From positions 57,539 to 121,538 of the IMG/VR virus record IMGVR_UViG_3300049324_000034: a stretch of DNA of 64,000 bases; one strand, given 5' to 3'. The position numbers were made by a program, and so were the translations under genes. The notes below the pieces were generated by a model. That model was not told the origin of the DNA. It worked only from the letters and a program-made list of their open reading frames with translations, and made no database searches. The number at the start of each line of letters is the position of its first letter. The first letter of the stretch is position 1. This document shows positions 1-8,545 of the stretch, piece by piece. This DNA is from a virus.

Positions 1-2
1 TG

Positions 3-320
3 ATAATCCAGTCCGGCCGATGGTTGCGCACCCCCGCCTACGGCAACCTGTTGCGCATCATGCCCGCCGACACCTGGGGCGCCATCTACCTCATCGTGGC
101 GGCTTTACTGATCGGCGGCATCGTTTACCGGAAGTACCACGCTCTCGGCATCGCCGGACATACAGCTGGCTTTGTGCTACTGGCGGTGTGGGAAGTGGGA
201 TTCATAATTCGGTGGATAACAGATCATAATACGACGATCGCCAACGTGCTCTCCTGGGGAATCTTCCTGTCACTGCTCGTGTGGTCTGCGAAGACGGCCG
301 CTCGGCGGCCGAGTCCGTGA
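3..320 (+). CDS. Membrane protein, 5' end outside window
   Basis: The frame is open to the left edge, so the true start lies upstream; at least 105 residues are visible. A first hydrophobic segment (YLIVAALLIGGIVY) is followed by a second (GFVLLAVWEVGFII) and a third (VLSWGIFLSLLVW), suggesting a three-helix membrane protein. Its stop overlaps the GTG start of the next gene. It sits in the late-gene cluster upstream of the lysis genes, so a role in lysis or in the virion is possible, but no family was recognised. Confidence 0.6.
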   Translation: MIQSGRWLRTPAYGNLLRIMPADTWGAIYLIVAALLIGGIVYRKYHALGIAGHTAGFVLLAVWEVGFIIRWITDHNTTIANVLSWGIFLSLLVWSAKTAARRPSP

Positions 321-658
321 ATGCCACAGTCCTCACCACAATAATCGGACTGGCTATCACGGCCATCGGAACGATCCTGTTCCCGCTCTACCTCAATCGC
401 AGCAAGCACACCGAGACCGTCGCCGAACAGGACTCGGTAGACAGTCGCGAAGTAGCAAAGATGTTCAAGGAAGAACGCGACCGGCTCCAGCTCCGCCTCG
501 ACACCATGCAAGCGAACTACGAGCGCCAGATGGCCACCATGGAAGCCGGGTGGCGCTCGCAGCACGACAAGGATCAGGCACAGATCAATGACCTGCGGGC
601 TGAGCTGCAAGGCGTCTACCGCCAGCTCTACCAGCAGCCCCCGCGTCCCGCTCCGTGA
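317..658 (+). CDS. Small membrane-anchored coiled-coil protein
   Basis: 113 residues from the GTG at 317, which overlaps the preceding stop by 4 bp (GTGA). One N-terminal membrane segment (about residues 4-27, TIIGLAITAIGTILFPLYL) is followed by a charged, heptad-like region (about 35-105) rich in Glu, Arg and Gln, then a Pro-rich tail. This is the layout of membrane-anchored spanin or holin-accessory proteins, but that is inference from shape only. Confidence 0.65.
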   Translation: MNATVLTTIIGLAITAIGTILFPLYLNRSKHTETVAEQDSVDSREVAKMFKEERDRLQLRLDTMQANYERQMATMEAGWRSQHDKDQAQINDLRAELQGVYRQLYQQPPRPAP

Positions 659-1461
659 ATGCGACGCTCCTGGGGGCACTGCTGCTGGCGGTGTCCCTGG
701 TGAGCGTGGTGATTTATATGAGTGCCCTGGGGCAATTACTGATCGGAACTCGACGGCCCGGACTGGTGCGTACCGCCGTCTGTCGCCTGTTCGCCGCATT
801 GCTCTATGTCGGGGTCGGACTGACCACTTTGCAAACCAGTCAGAACGGACCGCTCATCGGACTGGGAGTATTCACCGTTGTTCAGCTCATGTGGCAAGCC
901 AATTCCGTGGCCGACGTCAGGCTAGCCCGACAGGCGAGAGGTGATCGCATGCCAGACCCACATTTCGACCCACCGGGCGTCACCGATCCAGTGGCGAATT
1001 ACGCTGTGCCATTGCCTCCGGCCGTAGTCGCCGCCGAGATCGACCGGCTGTCGGAGAAGATGAACAAAATAACACGCCGCTTCGACAAGAAGCAGGAGGA
1101 CGAAGCGGGAGAACGTGCCACCCACCAACTTTGGCGCGGTATTGTAGTGTTCGCTGTCATCCTGGGAATATGTGGTCTCATCTTCAGTTTGGTTGTGTTC
1201 GGTCGCGCCGATCGAGCCGACGCACTCGCCCAGCAGAATGCGCAGCTCATCGCCCAGATGCGCTTGACTCAGGATCGCTTGAACCTGTCAGTGCACGAGA
1301 ATTGTGTGCTCTACGGGATACTCTTATCGACCTACAGCACCCGAGCTAAGGCCGCCAGCCCAGGGGGACCGGAAACTTACGACTCCGACTTCCGCAGGGC
1401 TCTCGCCAGCTCGGATCATCTCGGATGCAACTTGACCCCACCGCCGGGGCTGCCAAGCTGA
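655..1461 (+). CDS. Multi-pass membrane protein with internal coiled coil
   Basis: 268 residues from the GTG at 655 (4-bp overlap with the gene before). Three hydrophobic segments lie in the first 90 residues, a charged soluble stretch with a short coiled coil follows (about 125-150), and a fourth membrane helix lies near 163-183 (IVVFAVILGICGLIFSLVVF). The C-terminus carries several Asn/Gln and Cys residues. No family recognised. It forms a unit with the two membrane genes upstream. Confidence 0.65.
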   Translation: MNATLLGALLLAVSLVSVVIYMSALGQLLIGTRRPGLVRTAVCRLFAALLYVGVGLTTLQTSQNGPLIGLGVFTVVQLMWQANSVADVRLARQARGDRMPDPHFDPPGVTDPVANYAVPLPPAVVAAEIDRLSEKMNKITRRFDKKQEDEAGERATHQLWRGIVVFAVILGICGLIFSLVVFGRADRADALAQQNAQLIAQMRLTQDRLNLSVHENCVLYGILLSTYSTRAKAASPGGPETYDSDFRRALASSDHLGCNLTPPPGLPS

Positions 1462-1662
1462 CCCACCCTTGCGTCGGGCTCTCGGCGCGTCGCCCCGATA
1501 ACCCGGTGCGCACGCTCGATGATGGCGGGCGTGACCGAAGACCACGCGCAGCACGCTGGAGCCGTCGGGCACGAGCGGCACGGGCACCCGACCGACTCTG
1601 GCCGGTCGCTCATGCAGGAACTACGTCACATCCAGCGGCAGCACCGACACATTGGAGACCTC

Positions 1663-1941
1663 ATGGCTGACGAGCAGACCCAGATCGACCGCCTCAACAC
1701 CGACGTGGGCAACTACGTCACCGCGATGCGTGGGCAGGTTCAGTCCCTGAAGGACCAGCTCGCCACCGTCTCGGGTCAGGTGTCGACCGCAGCGGCCGAC
1801 CAGATGTCCGCTGATGCGCAGGGCCTGTCCGACACCCTGGACAAGCTGGAGGCCGCGTTCGCGCAGGACAACCCCCCGGCCGCTCCGGCTGACCCTGGCA
1901 CCGGTACCGACCCAAACGCCCCGGCCGCCCGCCGTCGGTGA
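1663..1941 (+). CDS. Small coiled-coil late protein
   Basis: 92 residues from ATG 1663, preceded by a GGAGA ribosome site. The middle is a long amphipathic helix (Asp/Gln/Leu-rich) and the tail is Ala/Pro-rich. An in-frame upstream ATG at 1612 would add 17 residues but lacks a good ribosome site. Similar small coiled-coil proteins sit between tail and lysis genes in many actinophages; the function is unknown. The roughly 200 bp before it (1462-1662) hold nothing else I can support. Confidence 0.6.
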   Translation: MADEQTQIDRLNTDVGNYVTAMRGQVQSLKDQLATVSGQVSTAAADQMSADAQGLSDTLDKLEAAFAQDNPPAAPADPGTGTDPNAPAARRR

Positions 1942-2027
1942 TCAGCAAGATCCTGGAGTTCCTGGCGATCAAGAAGTTGATCAATTGGCTTCGCGGTAAG
2001 CCGAAGCCGCCAGCCGACTCCGCATGA
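1938..2027 (+). CDS. 29-residue peptide
   Basis: GTG at 1938 overlaps the preceding stop by 4 bp. The peptide is a short amphipathic helix (ISKILEFLAIKKLINWL) with a Lys/Pro-rich tail and ends 4 nt before a strong terminator. The helix would suit membrane association, but the gene is called mainly on its coupling to the gene upstream. Confidence 0.45.
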   Translation: MISKILEFLAIKKLINWLRGKPKPPADSA

Positions 2028-2031
2028 ACGT

Positions 2032-2067
2032 CCGGTCCGGGGGGACTCCTCGCGCCCCCCGGACCGG
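2032..2067 (+). terminator. Strong intrinsic hairpin terminator
   Basis: A perfect 13-bp GC stem (CCGGTCCGGGGGG at 2032-2044 pairing with 2055-2067) closes a 10-nt loop directly after the small gene ending at 2027. There is no long T-tract, as is usual in actinobacteria. It separates the upstream membrane genes from the endolysin operon; the endolysin ribosome site (GAGGAGG) lies just after it. Confidence 0.75.
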
Positions 2068-2086
2068 CACTTAACGAGGAGGACCC

Positions 2087-3037
2087 ATGCGCCACCCCTA
2101 CCTGGGGAGCGTCCTGTGGTCCGACGTGTCGAAGTACCAGACCTGGGTAGACGACACCTACCCCTACCAGGTGCTCGCCATCCGCAGCAACGACGGCACC
2201 TACCGCGACGACAAGTTCCCCGCCAACCTCGCGTGGTCGAAGTACGCCCTGGACACGAGCCGGCTCCGGGCGCTGATCGACTACGTCGTGTACCGGCCCA
2301 ACTGGCAACAGACCCTCGACACGCTCAAGGCGATGGTCGGCACCCCGGATCCCCGCATGGCCGTCATGGTCGATGTGGAGTCCTGGAGTGGCCAGATCAA
2401 AGGTGACCAGTCGGTTGGGGTGAACAACCTGGTCAACGGGCTGGCCGCCTGGCTCGGCGACAACCGCAAGGTCATCGGCTACGGCAACACCGGAGACCTG
2501 AACAGCCTATGGCCCCGCAAGCCCACCGGAATGCGCCTGATCATCGCCGCCTACGGGTCGAACCCGGACTACCCCGGCAAGCTGGGCCACCAGTTCACCG
2601 ACGGCGTCACGAAAGATCACCTACTCGTGCCCCCGTTCGGCTACGCCGACGTCAACTCAGCCGACGGCTACGACATCGACTCATTCTGCACCGCGCTGGG
2701 GATCGGTAACCCGCCCACGTTAGGAGAAGACATGCCCGCCAACGAATGGGCCACCAGCACTACCCCACAGCAACACGCGGCGTGCTACCCGATCGGTGCG
2801 AAGGTCTCCAGTCTGACCGCCCAGGGCTGGCTGAGCATCTTCCCCAGCACCGACGCCGACATTCACGCCGACATCTACGGGGGTGGCCGGATCCTGGCCA
2901 CCTTCACGGAGAAGGCCGCCGGGGTCAACAGATGGTGGAAAGAGCTGCCAGACGGCACGGAGGGGGCGCTGGTGACGATCTCGACGAAGGTGCCCGGTGT
3001 AGCCGGCTGGTGTTTGGAACTGAAGCCGAAACCGTGA
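2087..3037 (+). CDS. Endolysin, GH25-like muramidase
   Basis: 316 residues. The N-terminal about 200 residues read as a glycoside hydrolase 25 (lysozyme/N-acetylmuramidase) barrel: WSDVSKYQ near residue 9, AIRSNDGTY near 29, VMVDVESW near 88-95 (the DxE pair expected to be catalytic) and later IGYGNTGD and LIIAAYGS strands. The last about 90 residues form a separate domain that may bind the wall. It cleaves peptidoglycan at lysis. The gene has a strong GAGGAGG site and lies directly before a holin-like gene. No lysin B (mycolyl-arabinogalactan esterase) was seen in the window. Confidence 0.85.
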   Translation: MRHPYLGSVLWSDVSKYQTWVDDTYPYQVLAIRSNDGTYRDDKFPANLAWSKYALDTSRLRALIDYVVYRPNWQQTLDTLKAMVGTPDPRMAVMVDVESWSGQIKGDQSVGVNNLVNGLAAWLGDNRKVIGYGNTGDLNSLWPRKPTGMRLIIAAYGSNPDYPGKLGHQFTDGVTKDHLLVPPFGYADVNSADGYDIDSFCTALGIGNPPTLGEDMPANEWATSTTPQQHAACYPIGAKVSSLTAQGWLSIFPSTDADIHADIYGGGRILATFTEKAAGVNRWWKELPDGTEGALVTISTKVPGVAGWCLELKPKP

Positions 3038-3048
3038 GGGGAAAGTAG

Positions 3049-3414
3049 ATGCTGAAGATCTTCGGGCGCGAGCCCGCGCAGTGGGCGCACCTGCTGGGTG
3101 GCCTGCTGATGATGCTGGTGCCCATCCTGCACCTGACCCCCGACCTGACCGGTGCCGTCCTGGCCGTCATCGCCGCCGGATCCGGGATCCTCACCGCCGC
3201 CACGGCCGGTGCTGAGAAGGCCGCCCCGCTGGTCGCCGGCCTGATCAAAGCACTGCTCGCGGTTGCGATCGCCGTGCACTTCGACCTCTCGCCCGAGGTC
3301 CAAGCCGGGATCATGGTGTTCGTCGAGGCCACTGTCGGCTTCTACCTGCGCACCCAGATCGTCGCCCCGGTCGCTCCCGCTCCCGTACCTGTGGCGGCAC
3401 CGCAAGCGATATGA
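3049..3414 (+). CDS. Holin-like membrane protein
   Basis: 121 residues with hydrophobic segments near 12-28, 34-55 and 62-100, and a Pro/Ala-rich tail. It starts 11 nt after the endolysin stop with a GGGGAAAG-type ribosome site. Size, membrane layout and position beside the endolysin fit a holin that opens the cell membrane for lysis; holins are too diverse for motif proof. Confidence 0.65.
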   Translation: MLKIFGREPAQWAHLLGGLLMMLVPILHLTPDLTGAVLAVIAAGSGILTAATAGAEKAAPLVAGLIKALLAVAIAVHFDLSPEVQAGIMVFVEATVGFYLRTQIVAPVAPAPVPVAAPQAI

Positions 3415-3767
3415 GCCGGCCGAGCCTGAAGCAGGGGACATCGCGGACGGTCCGCGCTTTCAACATCGTTGATGGCGCGGATCAGCCGCTGACTGTCACC
3501 GGCTGGCTTGTCCACGGGGTCGCCCGCGCCGACAACGATGAGGGCCCGGTGCTCGCCGAATGGTCGGACACCCCCACAGGTTTCCAGGGCCGGGCGACCG
3601 CGTCGGGGCGCACGGTGAACCTGTTCATCACCCCGGCGATGTCACTGGCCTGGGTTTGTGATCGCGTCGTCATCCAGGCGAAGATCACCAATCCACTCGA
3701 CGCCACGCAGGTGGAACGGATCATCGACGTGGTCTACGACTTCGACCGGGAGGTCATCCCCGCATGA
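3411..3767 (+). CDS. Small structural-type protein
   Basis: 118 residues, ATGA overlap with the holin-like gene. Predicted mostly beta strand, with no signal peptide or membrane helix. It opens with SRPSLKQGTSRTVRAF and contains alternating hydrophobic strands. Position among late genes suggests a head-tail or minor tail component; I recognise no catalytic motif. Confidence 0.6.
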   Translation: MSRPSLKQGTSRTVRAFNIVDGADQPLTVTGWLVHGVARADNDEGPVLAEWSDTPTGFQGRATASGRTVNLFITPAMSLAWVCDRVVIQAKITNPLDATQVERIIDVVYDFDREVIPA

Positions 3768-4066
3768 CACAGGGACTCGTGCTGCACCGTGACTGGGTGT
3801 GCGCCAAAGACTGCGGCAGCTCCGCACGCACCTACGACTCCGCCCTGCCCCACCACCCGTGCAAGGCCATGGCCGGACTCATGGTGCCCCTGATCCTCGC
3901 GGGCACGAAAGCCAAGGTCGAAGCACAGCCCAGGCAGGACTACGTCGGCAAAGAGATCGTGCAGCGCGACGCCGACGGCAAGGTTTGGATGTCCACGGTT
4001 GTCACCAGGGATGAGGGTCAGGACTGCTCTGTCTACGCCCCCACCGCACTAGGTAAGAGGGAGTAG
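3764..4066 (+). CDS. Small late protein with paired Cys/His (zinc-like)
   Basis: 100 residues, ATGA overlap with the gene upstream. The N-terminus has WVCAKDCGS and HHPCKAM, which could bind a metal. The C-terminal half (VEAQPRQDYVGKEIVQRDADG, then TRDEGQDCSVYAPTA) matches a protein type I know from tail regions of actinophage genomes. Its role there is not established. Confidence 0.65.
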   Translation: MTQGLVLHRDWVCAKDCGSSARTYDSALPHHPCKAMAGLMVPLILAGTKAKVEAQPRQDYVGKEIVQRDADGKVWMSTVVTRDEGQDCSVYAPTALGKRE

Positions 4067-4068
4067 CA

Positions 4069-4380
4069 GTGACCGAGCAAGAGATCGAGCAGCAGCGGCG
4101 TGAGGACGTCGCCGCTGTTGACCTGCATGTGCGGGAGGTCGCCGCCGCGCAGGAGCGGGTCAACGGGGCCGCCGACAAGGTCGAGAAGTTCACTGATCAC
4201 CTCAAGAATCTCAAAGAAGATCTGCGGGCAGCGAAGGCGAACCTCGCGGTCGAAGAGGAGATCCTGACGAAGGTCCGCAAGCGCGCCGCTGACGTTCTCG
4301 CCGAAGGCCCGGTCTCCATCAGTGGCGAAATGGTGTACGCGGTCGCCGAGACCGCCCACGGCCTGGGGAGCGTGAACTGA
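4069..4380 (+). CDS. Coiled-coil late protein
   Basis: 103 residues from GTG 4069. It is almost entirely a charged alpha-helical coiled coil (Glu, Lys, Ala and Asp repeats from residue 2 to about 75), with a short globular end. Its stop overlaps the next start (TGATG). Probably a structural or scaffold-type part of the tail fibre unit; this is inference from position. Confidence 0.6.
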   Translation: MTEQEIEQQRREDVAAVDLHVREVAAAQERVNGAADKVEKFTDHLKNLKEDLRAAKANLAVEEEILTKVRKRAADVLAEGPVSISGEMVYAVAETAHGLGSVN

Positions 4381-4850
4381 TGGCGTTCACCGCCAGCCAC
4401 ATCAACCGTTCATACCTCGCGGATGTCCTCGACAACACCACCGCACTGGATCTCGGGTCGGACGCTTTCAAGGCCGCCCTGTTCGGCAACACGGGCACCC
4501 CGGATGAGAACGCCACCTCCGCCAACACCGCGTTCGGCGTCGGCCAGTGGGTCACCGGTAACGAGATCTCCCAAGCCGGCCAGTGGCCCACGGGTGGCGT
4601 CGCCCTGACCAGCCCATCACTGAACTCGGGCACGTCGGATGTGGTGTTCTTTACCGCCTCGAACACTGCTTCCGGTGCGGCGGCGACCCTGGCGAACATC
4701 TACGGCGTCATGGTCTACGACACCACCGTGGCAACGCCGGTCGCCAGCCAAGGGATCTGTTTCAACTACTACGGCGGCCCCAACTCCGTCACCAACGGCA
4801 CCTTCACCTCCGTATGGGCAGGTACCGGCATCGCGCGGTTCACTCTCTAG
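4380..4850 (+). CDS. Minor tail-type protein
   Basis: 156 residues rich in Gly, Ser, Thr and Asn with alternating beta strands; the N-terminus MAFTASHINRSYLADVLDN and the TALDLGSDAFKAALF strand resemble small minor-tail proteins common in actinophages. It directly precedes the giant repeat protein and was probably acquired or expressed with it as a fibre module. Confidence 0.6.
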   Translation: MAFTASHINRSYLADVLDNTTALDLGSDAFKAALFGNTGTPDENATSANTAFGVGQWVTGNEISQAGQWPTGGVALTSPSLNSGTSDVVFFTASNTASGAAATLANIYGVMVYDTTVATPVASQGICFNYYGGPNSVTNGTFTSVWAGTGIARFTL

Positions 4851-4884
4851 GCGTTTGCTTGGGCTAACGGGATAGGAGCTGTGG

Positions 4885-7800
4885 GTGGCGACACGGCTCT
4901 ATTTCAACAACACCACAGCCCCCTATACCCCGCCCACCATTCGGGGCACCTGGAGCACTACCGCTAGCGCAGTCACAAAGTTGCTGGGCGCGGTACACGA
5001 CACGGGTGCGCCAGCCACGGTCGCCATCGCTGAAGCGGTCACCACTAACCCCTACAACGTGCTGTGGGGAAGATGGGTCTCCGCACCAGCGGTAGCCGCA
5101 GGGAACCTCTCCGGCGTCGTCTCCTGGGCTGTCGGTGTCAAGGAATCGAGCCTTAGCGCCAACGATTTCCTGCGCATTCACATTTACGTCACTACCGGTA
5201 GCACCGACACCCCGCGCGGCACGCTGCTCACCAACCTCACCGACACGGTCGAGTTCACCACCACTGCCGCTGGCATCTCCGCCCTCGACAAAGCGATCAG
5301 CACCGTGGCCGTGCAGGTCGGTGACCGTGTCGTCGTAGAGATCGGCTACCAGGCGCAGAACACCGTCACCACGCCGTTCACCGGCACCATGAACTACGGC
5401 GGCAACCAGTTCTTTCGGGACCTGCTCGCCAACGGCGCCGGAGCACGCGGCACCGACCCCGCTACCCGCTTTGGCTGGGTGCAGTTCTCCGACCCGAACA
5501 ACGTGCTCGCCGCCGCCCCGGTCGCCGCCGCGAACCGCTGTTGGAATCCGTCAGCGAAGACCTTCCAGGACTTCTGGTCAACGGCGGCCGGGACCACGGT
5601 CACCTCACCCCCTCAGACCGGCTTCAGCCGCACCACCGGGCTGCACGTCGTCGTCGGAACCGCCGGGGACCCGAACGTCAACCTCCCCGTAGTCCCGGCA
5701 GGCGTCGGGGAGACGTGGTCGATCTCCGTCCAGGCCAAGGGGTCGATCACTGCCGGGAACACCACAACCTGTTGGCTGAACTTCACTGACGCAAACGGGA
5801 GCTTCCTCACCCCGAACCCTTCCCAGAACATCACGCTATCCAGCACTGCACAAACAATCACGTTCAACAATTACACCGCGCCCGCCAACACCGCCTATGT
5901 CGGAATGTCCATCGAGGGCACCGCTGCGGTCGGCGACACTTTCGACGTCACCTGCGCCTATTACGACATTGTCAGTGCCGTACCGGGCTATAACGATGGC
6001 GATTCCACGCTGTGGTCCTGGGACAATGGCCTCACTGACGGTGACTCGGCATCGCGCGCCCTGCCGGCGACCAACGCCAGCGCACCCACGGCCACCGCGA
6101 CAGCAGCGGCGAACAACCCGAGCACCACTGTCGCTCCCGCCGCCCCGAGCGCCACCAGCGCCGCCAGTGCGCCGGCCCCGGCCGCCAGCGTCCGAGCCAA
6201 CCCCACGACAGCGGCCAGCGCGGCCAGCGCCCCCGTCCCGTCGGTGTCAGTGGCCGCCAATGCGATCACTGCCACCGCTGTAGGCAGCGCCCCCGCCCCG
6301 TCAGTGGCGGTGCTGGGCAACGCGGTCACCTCGACCGCAGTGGGCACCGCCCCGGCCCCCAGCGTGTCGACCAGTGTCAGCGCCACAGCCGCCACCGCCA
6401 CGGCCACGGCGGCAGCCCTGGGCGCCACCGGCAAGGTCTCGCCCACACCGGGGGTCGCCACTACGGCGGGCAGCGCCCCAACCCCGTCGGTGGCGGTCAC
6501 CGCACCCGCCGGGCTCGCCACCGTCACGGGCAGCGCGCCGCCACCGGCCGCCAGCGTGGCCCCCAGTCCGTCCAGCGCCACGGTCCTGGGCACCGCCCCG
6601 GCACCGGGGGCCAGTGCGACCTCCGGCCCGGCCACGGCCACCGCAGTGGTCAGTGCGCCGGCACCGGGGGTCAGCGTCGCCCCCACGGCCCCGACCGCGA
6701 CCAGTGCGGGCAGCGCACCCGGCGTCACTGGCAAGACCAGCCCGAGCGCCAGCGTCGCCACCGCAGTGGGCAGCGCGCCGGCCCCGGCCGCCAGCGTGGC
6801 CCCCTGCCCCACTACCGCGACCAGTGCGGGCAGTGCACCGCCACCAGTGGCCAGCGTGGCGGTCACCCCCGGCACGGCGACCAGTGCGGGCAGTGCCCCC
6901 AACGCGGCCGGGGTGGTCGCCGTGGTTGGGCTCGCCGCCACCGCCACCGCAGCGGGCAGCGCGCCAGCGCCCACACCCCGGATCCAGCCGACCGCGCCGG
7001 CTGCGATCGCCAGCGGTAGCGCCCCGACGCCGGCCGCACAGATCGCCCCCACCGCCCCCACAGCGACAGCGGCGGGTACAGCGCCGGAACCCGGCGCCAG
7101 CTCGGCAGCGGGCCCCACAACGGCCACCGTGACCGCCACCGCGCCCACCCCATCCACCGACGTCACCACCGGGGCGCCCACCGCCACCGCAACGGGCACC
7201 GCCCCGGACGCTGTGGGGTCCAGTGCGTCGCACACCGACGCCACCCCGGCCACTGCCACCGCCACCGCCCTGGCGCCCGACGCGTCGGTCACGGTCGCCT
7301 CTACACCGGGCACGGCCCTCGCCGCCGGTAGCGCCTTGAATACCGCTACTGAAGTAGCGGTCAGCGCACCAACAGCGGCCAGCGCGGGCAGTGCGCCGGC
7401 ACCGACGGGCCGTGTCGAAGTCTTCGCTGGCGCGGCCACCGCCACCGCAGCGGGCAGCGCCCCGGCGCCCACCCCGGCCATAACCTCCAGCCCGGCCACC
7501 GCCACCGCAGCGGGCAGCGCCCCCGCGCCGTTCGGTGCGGTCGACGGCCAGAACGTCAACGCCACCGCCCAAACCGCCATCGCGGTGGGCAGTGCACCCA
7601 TGCCGGGCGTGTCCATCACGTCAGCGGTGTTCGCCGCCACTGCCACCGCTGCGGGCAGCGCGCCGGCACCCACGAGCCGGGTGACGGCTAGTGCGGGCAC
7701 CGCCACCGCCACCGCCACGGCGCTCTCGCCGACGGTGCGGGTCGCCCCGCAGGCCAGTCCAGCGGTCAGCGTGGGCACCGCGCCAGGGGTCATCGGATCC

Positions 7801-8184
7801 ACCGCCGCCCTGACTTTCGCCCAAACCGCGACCGCCACCGGCAGTGCCCCGACACCGTCCCCGTCAGTGGCGGCCAACGCGGGGCTCGCCGCTGTGACCG
7901 GGGTGGCGGCCCGGCCGTCGGGCCGGGTGGTGGTCGGCGCTCCAACAGCTGTCGCGGTGGGCAGTGCCCCGGCACCGTTCCCGTCGGTGACCTTCGTCTG
8001 GCCGCCCAGCGCGGGCGCCCTGGGGGTCACTGAGCTGGCCGCCGGGGTGCTCGTGCTGGCGACGATTGCCGCCGCTACCGTGGAAGTCGCGGTCACCGCA
8101 GACAGTGAAGATGATCTAGTTGGGGTGGCCAGTGCGAATACCGCAGTCATTGGGGTGGCTACCGGCACGCCGGGAACCGAGTAG
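4885..8184 (+). CDS. Giant Ala/Pro/Ser/Thr repeat protein, likely tail fibre or minor tail
   Basis: 1,099 residues. Residues 1 to about 370 are beta-rich and globular, with many Thr/Asn and a jelly-roll feel, as in minor tail proteins. From about 385 to about 1,050 the protein is an imperfect repeat built on TATAxGSAPAPxxxV-like units of roughly 17-22 residues; the last about 50 residues are again less repetitive and hydrophobic. GTG 4885 has AGGAG at 4875-4879; another GTG at 4881 is too close. Ala/Pro/Thr/Ser repeats form extended, possibly O-glycosylated stalks. A long antisense frame here is a product of the repeat, not a gene. Confidence 0.75.
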   Translation: MATRLYFNNTTAPYTPPTIRGTWSTTASAVTKLLGAVHDTGAPATVAIAEAVTTNPYNVLWGRWVSAPAVAAGNLSGVVSWAVGVKESSLSANDFLRIHIYVTTGSTDTPRGTLLTNLTDTVEFTTTAAGISALDKAISTVAVQVGDRVVVEIGYQAQNTVTTPFTGTMNYGGNQFFRDLLANGAGARGTDPATRFGWVQFSDPNNVLAAAPVAAANRCWNPSAKTFQDFWSTAAGTTVTSPPQTGFSRTTGLHVVVGTAGDPNVNLPVVPAGVGETWSISVQAKGSITAGNTTTCWLNFTDANGSFLTPNPSQNITLSSTAQTITFNNYTAPANTAYVGMSIEGTAAVGDTFDVTCAYYDIVSAVPGYNDGDSTLWSWDNGLTDGDSASRALPATNASAPTATATAAANNPSTTVAPAAPSATSAASAPAPAASVRANPTTAASAASAPVPSVSVAANAITATAVGSAPAPSVAVLGNAVTSTAVGTAPAPSVSTSVSATAATATATAAALGATGKVSPTPGVATTAGSAPTPSVAVTAPAGLATVTGSAPPPAASVAPSPSSATVLGTAPAPGASATSGPATATAVVSAPAPGVSVAPTAPTATSAGSAPGVTGKTSPSASVATAVGSAPAPAASVAPCPTTATSAGSAPPPVASVAVTPGTATSAGSAPNAAGVVAVVGLAATATAAGSAPAPTPRIQPTAPAAIASGSAPTPAAQIAPTAPTATAAGTAPEPGASSAAGPTTATVTATAPTPSTDVTTGAPTATATGTAPDAVGSSASHTDATPATATATALAPDASVTVASTPGTALAAGSALNTATEVAVSAPTAASAGSAPAPTGRVEVFAGAATATAAGSAPAPTPAITSSPATATAAGSAPAPFGAVDGQNVNATAQTAIAVGSAPMPGVSITSAVFAATATAAGSAPAPTSRVTASAGTATATATALSPTVRVAPQASPAVSVGTAPGVIGSTAALTFAQTATATGSAPTPSPSVAANAGLAAVTGVAARPSGRVVVGAPTAVAVGSAPAPFPSVTFVWPPSAGALGVTELAAGVLVLATIAAATVEVAVTADSEDDLVGVASANTAVIGVATGTPGTE

Positions 8185-8191
8185 GGGGGAC

Positions 8192-8545
8192 GTGGCCAAG
8201 CACAGTCTGTTAGAGCCCGAGCAGCCCCGTAAGCGGGACAGACTGGTGTGCATCTACCTGGGGGAACCGAGCAGTGCCGAGTCGGCCGTGCGGGAGTGCC
8301 GCGTGCAGAGCCCACCGTGCGGGGCGCAGGTGCAAGTACCGCTGCTGATGGTGCCGTTCATCGAGTCCGGGGAACTGGTCGCCTCCTGCCGGCGCTGCAA
8401 CGCCGGCCGGCCGCTGAAAATGCACCCGCACGAAATGGCCCATCTGGAGAAGCGGGGACTCCTGGGAGCCGCGCAGAATCGCCTCACGGAGATCAATGAG
8501 GAGTTGGGTTGCCCACCGGACCCTGACCCGCTTACGGCTCAGTGA
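8192..8545 (+). CDS. Small Cys-rich protein at end of late operon
   Basis: 117 residues from GTG 8192, preceded by a GGGGGGA ribosome site 7 nt after the fibre stop. Cysteines at LVCIYLG, RECRVQSPPCGA and SCRRCNAG suggest a zinc-binding fold; the SCRRCNAGRPLKMHPHEM region is the most recognisable. Its end overlaps the end of the convergent minus-strand gene by 14 bp. Function unknown. Confidence 0.6.
   Translation: MAKHSLLEPEQPRKRDRLVCIYLGEPSSAESAVRECRVQSPPCGAQVQVPLLMVPFIESGELVASCRRCNAGRPLKMHPHEMAHLEKRGLLGAAQNRLTEINEELGCPPDPDPLTAQ

Noticed and set aside
4870-4880. GGGATAGGAGC-like sequence before the fibre gene, resembling the start-associated sequences of cluster K mycobacteriophages
   Set aside because: A single copy; it is a plain ribosome binding site in this context and no other copies were noticed.
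5988-8315. A 775-codon open frame on the minus strand opposite the repeat protein
   Set aside because: It mirrors the Ala/Pro/Thr repeat on the plus strand, has no ribosome site and consists only of low-complexity Ala/Gly/Val sequence; a shadow of the repeat.
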